This document shows positions 57,873 to 64,000 of a stretch of DNA of 64,000 nucleotides, in pieces. The translations under genes were made by a program, and so were the position numbers. Numbering within the stretch: the stretch's first letter is position 1; each line of letters opens with the position of its first letter. Location: NCBI GenBank assembly GCA_963573305.1, contig OY754329.1, positions 61,563,084-61,627,083 on the forward strand. The letters run 5' to 3'. This stretch comes from Pyrrhosoma nymphula. Taxonomy: Eukaryota; Arthropoda; Insecta; Odonata; Coenagrionidae. The notes under the pieces were generated by a model. It did not search any database. It was not told the origin of the DNA and saw only the letters and a program-made list of their open reading frames with translations.

Positions 57873-59955
57873 TAGCCTACCATAATCGTGAAAGAAAAAA
57901 AATCAATGCCATATAGAGGGTACGAGTAAAATTGTGCAGTCACGCCATGGCATTTGGTGTCCGTGGTGGTAATATTTTCCTCTTTGGTGTATATTTTGAA
58001 ATGAAGCCGCTGGTAATCGTCCCCACGCGCAGAGAAATCTCAGAAGACCATGATTCAATCGTCGCTCCATGCTATCAAGAGTTTCACTTCCATCGCCTTA
58101 AATGTTATCGCTCGCTACCGGGAGGGTTGAGGGTGGAATTTCTCCACGTGGTTTACTGCAGAGCGCTGACACTGCGGAGTTATAATAGATTCTTTATGCA
58201 GAGGCAGATAAATATGTCGGCGGTCGCATTCTCGTCCAGTCCATAAAACCAATTCCGGCAAGGCTCCCAGGAGATAAAGATTATACATTCTTACAGCATA
58301 CGCATGCTTCCACGCTGATCCGGTTAGGAGAGGGAGATCCGTATTAATGTTGGGGAAGTCTGGGAAAGTTGGGAAAGTGGGGGAGATATAAGCTCAGCGA
58401 ATGAAATCGAATACATGGGTGATTCCATAAAATTCGAAATCCACATTCGAAACTAAATTGGTAAACTCATGCGCTACATCGTGGAAATCTACGATATTCA
58501 CCATGGCGCAAAATAAACATTCGCATCATGGTGTTCATTCGAAGCATTTATGTAGGTACATTAAGGAGGTTCCACCGCGACTGTGTGAGTCAAAACAAAT
58601 ACTAAATTCCATATTTTAATTCGGCTTAAAAATCATGCTTTCGATGATGAAATACCTTACCTATGCCTGGGCTTTAGGCCGCAAGATACTCAGACATTAC
58701 GTGCAATTATGTGGTTGCTAAAAAAATCAAATCACAAAAGTTTCCAGTTGACTCTAGGGATATTATTTAACCCCCTCACACTACATCTCTGAAATTGGTG
58801 TAAAAGAAAATACAACAGGTGAGAAACACTGTCCAAAAGATAGTCATAAGAATTTATTATTCACACGCACCATCAATGATTACCAGAAGAGTAGAGCAAG
58901 ACACCAATCTTTCAAAATACGCTTCATTTTTCGTATCCACACACTCTCTATTCCCTTCTCCTATTATCTCCATCTTTCGTGGCTGATGCCTTAACTTCCC
59001 CTTTCTCGCGTCCTTTCGGCGCGCGGTTCATAGAGTATCTAATATGTATATCCGTCTGCTCAAACTGTGCTCACAGGGTTTTGCGATGAACTTCGAACTG
59101 AGGTTCCATCGCCGTCTGCTCAGAAGCCCTCTCGCCGCATCGAGATATTAAATGCGTGTGGAGAGGGAGGCCGCGCCGTCGGCTGGCCATTTGGCCCGCG
59201 CAATGCAATAATCGAAGTCACCGCCGCCACTCCGTCGGCTCTCGTTGCTTTCATTCCGGGCCCAGGCCATCACGAGGGCGAAGAAGTGGATCGCTTGAGC
59301 GAATTAAGGACAAGTAGTGATTGCCCGCATGGAGAGAGAATGCCTATGGCGGAAGGTTTTTCTTCAATAATTTGATGTCGATTAATTGGGTTGTGGTCAA
59401 CGTCTCAAGATGAAATTTTATTACTCGGGCTCATTTACCTGCTACCAACTCGGCTTGAGAGAGATACTATGTGGAAGAATTTTGTGAGAGTTGAGTTCCT
59501 CCTAGCGGTTTTTGTGATATATTTGCCAGTCAACTTAGGATCAATTTGAGCTGTAAGTCGTTTGTAGATTTATTAAAACATTTATTTAGGTTTCGCCGGG
59601 GATGTAGAGGGTACAAATCTTTCGTTGCGATTTTCAGTCATGATCTAACTGAAAAGATGAGTTTCATACTTCTTCAGTAGGGATCCAAAATTTCATTACC
59701 TTGTAAACCATCTTCATGTAATGTCTATTCTTGTTCTACAGTGCATATATGTGCGACATTGTGAATTAATTTGCATGTATTTGGATTTTTTGAGGATAGC
59801 AACTGAAAAAATACATTGGTACTAACTACAGACAACATTCGTCTTAGCATTTGTACTAGGAGTGAAAAATTATAGGAGTTTGGCCAAATTCTTTCGTTGT
59901 AATGTCAAAATCAACTTTAGGTGTTTTTAAGGGTGATTATTTTTTAATTTTAAAA
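57873..59955. other. Noncoding stretch with a CpG-richer patch, no gene recognised
   Basis: A GC/CpG-richer segment (59010-59350) has a 102-codon + frame without a recognisable domain. Three TGGGAAAGT-like units occur near 58357-58380. The rest is AT-rich. Confidence 0.4.
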
Positions 59956-60227
59956 TCTAAAATTTTAAAACAATATTGTGTTCGTAGTGTGTATATGACT
60001 GTAACTCACCGTGCTCATTATGTCCAAAAAACTAATATTTTGGAAATTATTTCGTTATTTTGAAATTGCGTTTAAAATAGAGGAATTTTATTCTAAAATT
60101 TTAAAACAATATTGTGTTCGTAGTATGTATATGACTGTAACTCACCGTGCTCATTATGTCAAAAAACTAACATTTTGGAAATTATTTCATTGTTTTGAAA
60201 TTACGTTAAAATAGAGGAATTTTATTG
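59956..60227 (+). repeat. 136-bp tandem duplication, highly similar copies
   Basis: TCTAAAATTTTAAAACAATA begins a unit at 59956 and again at 60092. The copies differ by only a few substitutions and one or two single-base indels. AT-rich; the + frame across it is fortuitous. Confidence 0.9.
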
Positions 60228-60289
60228 ATATGTGCTTATCGCTGGAATATGAGTGATGATTTTTTTGTATCAATCGTCATCATTGGTCT

Positions 60290-60700
60290 TTCAGTCCTAA
60301 GATTGGTTGTCTGCAGCCCTCCACCATTCCCTATCTAATTCTAGTTCCCATACTCCCTGGTAGTTCTTCTTATCTACTTTCCTCTTTATTTGGTCCAATT
60401 ATTTATCCTTTTGCCTTCCTCTTGGGACTTTTTCCTCTATTCTTTCTTCAATTGTATTCTTTACTAACCCATTGTACCTCAGGGTCTGCCCAATCCATCT
60501 GGTTCTTCTTTTCTGTCTTCCATATGGTCCTTTACTCTTCTACTCTTCTGTAAAATTCTACATTTCTTATTTTATCCGTACATTTGATCTTCAGCACCCT
60601 CCTCCAACACCATGTTTTGAATGCTTCTAATTTTTCTGGTCTGCTTTTCCATTGGTCCATCCGATCCAGTTTAGTCTCAATATGGTACCTGTACGATTAA
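60290..60700 (-). pseudogene. Non-LTR reverse-transcriptase C-terminal tail (family B), frameshifted
   Basis: Minus-strand frames together give PEKLEAFKTWCWRRVLKIKC, TDKIRNVEFYRRVEE, then KVPRGRQKD and VDKKNYQGVWELELDREWWR followed by AADNQS and a stop. The order is that of a non-LTR RT tail, and the ending DREWWRAADNQS plus the 3' UTR place it in the same family as the tails at 7.5 and 27.7 kb. Several frameshifts and stops. It is the longest family B copy in the window. Confidence 0.8.
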
Positions 60701-63700
60701 ATTATTGTCAAATATGGTGGATAAGATTATTTCGGCATTTTTCTGACTAGAAATAACTGTTTAGTCGTTTACAGAAAAAGTGAGTCGAGGTGATTACAAT
60801 ATCGACCAAGTACCCATTGGATAAATGACCGTTGAACCCAAATGCCGGAAGGAGATCTTCCAATACTGTTAGTGAAAGGGGCATGATGAAATGGGGGCAT
60901 GGTCATTTCTTTATTTTCCTAAAGCCCATTGTAGTAAGAGACGACTTAGAGGAAATCACGAAGATTATGAGCCAGCGGGTAGTCGTGATACTTTCTCTCC
61001 ATTCTTGGTGTTAATAAACTGCGAGTACCATTTGGGAAGCGTAGTTAATAGTTGGTTTTATTGCACTCTATTATGTAAAGGTCTAAGGTAAGGGATAGTG
61101 CGTTACATCACCCTAGTGAGAAAGAAATTTTATGGTATGAAAAAACTTTAAGAGGAATCAGATCGGTACATATCTTTTGTGCAATTATTCACGTCCAATC
61201 TCGATTGTAATACTTAAGGTTAACTGTGATATCGATACTACTGGATGCCCCGCTACGTGAATCTCTTTCTGTTTTGTGGCTACGACGTTGACGATGACAC
61301 GATTCACCATTCTCATTTCTAAAGAGAATGAAGTACCTATTGTTACTTCATAGTTTTTATTTATAGGGTTCGAAAGCGACGCACATGGGGGAAAATTATC
61401 CGCTGATATTTGTTTGAGTGGAAGGACATAGGTTAGAAAAATGTTTACGTACGCTCTTACGTTTTATTGTAATGTGAATTTGAGGTTTCATAATTATTTG
61501 TGAAAGGAATTTGAATTCCGGTGTTTATATAACTTTTTTATGCCGCAAAAATCGTTATCGAACCCCATTTTTCGAAACGTTGGCAAGAGATACCTAAGTG
61601 ATCTTGATTTATTGAAGATCGACCCCCAAAAACAGCTTTTTAATGTAATATAGTGGTCAGAACCTTGCTCTCATCAAAGTTGTCACATTGATTTATTTGT
61701 TTTATAGTATCAGTTTTTACATCAATTAGTAAAACCAATCAATGAATCCACTACTACTAGATACTGCATATAGAGCTGAAGGCCGAGGATGTTTTGATCT
61801 TTGAACGTGACCTCGCCTCGGCTTTCTAGTTATCAAAGCTATAAATATTGAACCCACAACTGCATGCTTTTTCCTACAATCTATTTTTGTTTGATCAATT
61901 TGGCTGCATCCGCATTCACAGCTTGGTCATGGTTCGTGTAACTCTCAGGGGGCTGTCGGACGGGCTTATCGTACACGCGAACGATTTTACACCATTATTT
62001 TTTAAATTCATCGCGGATGGCCCTCATGCTATTGTCGTTCATTTGGGAACCATATCTTTTCAAGTATTTTTCTACCGAGACCGTGAACTTCTGAATATCG
62101 CATTAGGTAGCGTTCGCAAATTAACTAATGCGCATGGCAGACATTATACAATGGTCAAATCATAAAGTAGCTTCATAGATGAGATTTTCACATAGCTAAC
62201 CCTTTGAAATTTTCTTTATAATATGGAAGAGGACTTAGGAGTTCTTCATTCCCATTTAATGTTTTGAACCTTTATTGATAATGATAGTTTAAGGCTTAGG
62301 GTGTACGCAAGTTTTAGTTTCTATAAAACTTTTGAATTTAATTTTGAATTTGAATAACTTTTGCTGTATCTATGTAAATAATAAAGGGAATGGATATCTA
62401 TTGAAAAATTACTTGGAAGTACTAACATGTACTTCTTGATTCATTCCCAGTTATAGCTAATCGTGAAGCAATGGCGCCAGTGCCAACTCACCATAAGTAA
62501 AGTTTTCTATCGCATACACTTTATGCCTGCTCCATCTAATAATAATATTTATGATTGTGGTTACGTATTGTTTTGAACTGCTAGCAACATTTTAATCTGC
62601 CATCGCAGCGTACACAAAAGTGATTGCTCTGTTGGAGTATTCTAATTTTTTTCTCCAATGTTGTGGATATTTACTGAGGAAAAAACGCAAAAAGTCGTCC
62701 ATAAAGCCTAATATATTACCTCCGTGGCATAAAAATATGTATGAAAATATTTAAAAAATTGGCTTTTTATTTTATCGAAATACAACGATAAAAATAACTT
62801 TAGTTATGTGATGAAGGAAATAAAATTTAAAAAATTACTTGTGAATAGCAAAAGGAAGAAAAATCCAGGTGGTGTATAACCGCCGTTGTGGACCTTCGGA
62901 GGAATATGCAGGGAGACAAAAAGAAATGGTTTGGTCGAATTTGATGACCGTGGTGCATCAAGGCTGAAGAAGGCCGTAAAGGATAACATCCATAGTCATC
63001 AGTCGGGCACACTGATTTAGATTTGAAAATAGGCTGGTTTTGACTGTTATAACGTGAATAATAAATTCAACTTCGTCTACCAAATCTCATACATACGAAC
63101 ATATGTCATACATTTGAAGTTCTTGAAAAAGGCGAAGAGAAAAACATCGAGGCACTTTCTGGCACCACTTAGAATTATATTCAGCGGAATTACAATGGGG
63201 ACAACGCAAATGATGAATAGGATGCCACATCCTTTTTAAGCTGATTAAAGATAAATTTCCGCACTAATTAATGATTTGATTGTAAAATAACTTAAATATG
63301 ATAATAATTATTAAAAAAGTGAACTGCTAATAAATTTTTATCTCAAGGCTTACGTTTTTTACTATGCTTATATTTTTATAACATGGAGATAATTTTTATG
63401 TACTAGGTATTTTTTCTTTATCTTTTTGTTCAATTTTTACGCAGCCGCTGTGAATGTAATGCCTTAAGGCAATTTCTAGTGCTCCTCCACTCGCTGGGTA
63501 TTCCCCAGACGAGTTCTGAATTCCGAGGAGGCATCCAGCATTGGCTCTAGTCTTTCGAAATCGATGCCGGGCATTTCAAACTGACATCTCCATTCGCATC
63601 CGAAGGACTGTTGTTTTACGTCCTCGTTATTTTTATCTCATTACAGTCCTCGCGTTACCAAGGAAAACAGCCTCCCTCCGTCGAGTTCTTTCATCATTTC

Positions 63701-64000
63701 TTTTAAAAGCAGCACCAAGCGCCTTACAGTCGTGCACGTGCTCATGACCCGAATGTAATCCGACTTCGCATGTCCGTTGGCGCGTCTCGCTTCTAGGAAA
63801 ATTTCATCTTCATCCCCCCCAAAGACTTTTTTATCATCTCAGGGGATGCAAAAAAGAACTATTGTAAACTAGTAAACAGGAATCGATTTCCCTCCATTCT
63901 GTTTCCGAAGTCTCTGGCTGTTCAAGCTGGTTGATTTCTTATTTGGGGGGGTGGAGAGGGGGTATCGACAGCTGAAGCCATTTGCACCATTTAGCATTGG
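60701..64000. other. AT-rich noncoding stretch to the window end, no gene seen
   Basis: Frames of up to 105 codons (for example 61848-62165 and 63541-63747) have no recognisable domain. G/C-rich runs appear near 63940. No SINE head, RT tail or element end was recognised. Confidence 0.45.

Larger units (their letters stand above)
301..64000 (+). other. Putative first intron of the peroxidasin-like gene (3' end not reached)
   Basis: The GTAAGT donor at 301-306 opens what looks like a very long intron. I found no acceptor followed by a reading frame resembling leucine-rich repeats anywhere downstream on the + strand, and no other recognisable host gene on either strand. The stretch is AT-rich, with local CpG-rich islands and many transposable-element remnants annotated separately. 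That all of it is intron rather than partly intergenic is an inference. Confidence 0.5.

Noticed and set aside
59067..59375. 102-codon frame as a possible exon
   Set aside because: GC-rich patch with no recognisable domain or clear splice sites and no link to peroxidasin.
61848..62165. 105-codon frame as a possible gene
   Set aside because: No motif or family resemblance, and it stands alone in AT-rich sequence.
301..64000. Second peroxidasin exon or another host gene
   Set aside because: No frame with an LRR, Ig or peroxidase signature following an acceptor site was recognised on either strand. This was by eye, so a short exon could be missed.

Overview
The window looks like nuclear DNA from an arthropod, most likely an insect with a large, AT-rich, repeat-laden genome. 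The reasons are an intron-bearing animal gene at the left end, tRNA-derived SINEs, piggyBac, PIF/Harbinger and hAT-type DNA transposons, many 5'-truncated non-LTR retrotransposon tails, and Penelope-like terminal sequences. I cannot name the order or species from sequence alone.

The only host coding sequence I can support is at the far left (104-300, + strand): exon 1 of a peroxidasin gene, with a signal peptide and the cysteine-rich cap of its leucine-rich repeats, ending at a consensus splice donor at 301. I found no second exon, so the remaining ~63.7 kb is best read as the start of a very long first intron. Nearly all open frames in it are chance frames or pieces of dead transposable elements.

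Layout. 2.2-9.9 kb: 3' tails of non-LTR retrotransposons, three SINEs and the first of several snapback elements. 11.9-13.6 kb: a decayed Harbinger element that still shows both of its divergently arranged genes. 15.9-16.3 kb: a SINE. 18.7-21.2 kb: a nearly full-length but dead piggyBac element whose three catalytic aspartates are still visible. 22.5-23.1 kb: a GC/CpG-rich block. 23.2 kb: a 30-bp tRNA T-arm insert with a perfect 12-bp duplication. 26.5-33.5 kb: SINEs, retrotransposon tails and a second Harbinger-type element. 35-48 kb: mostly featureless AT-rich sequence, with a perfect 83-bp tandem duplication, three snapback elements and two perfect short hairpins. 48.3-50.6 kb: a tandem duplication, a foldback element and a 428-bp MITE. 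53.3-56.2 kb: further hairpin elements, a hAT-like element carrying an opposite-strand retrotransposon tail, and a 200-bp hAT-type MITE with a perfect 8-bp target-site duplication beside another retrotransposon tail. 57-60.7 kb: two tandem duplications and another retrotransposon tail.

The most unusual item is a dispersed set of short snapback (long inverted repeat) elements at about 6.85, 37.8, 39.3, 41.3 and 54.2 kb. Three share a CTTTCCCGGCG-like head, two have perfect 12-13 bp target-site duplications, and several carry a CTGANGA...GAAAC signature like the hammerhead-ribozyme core reported from Penelope-like retroelements. Within each element the two arms match each other much better than they match the arms of sibling elements.
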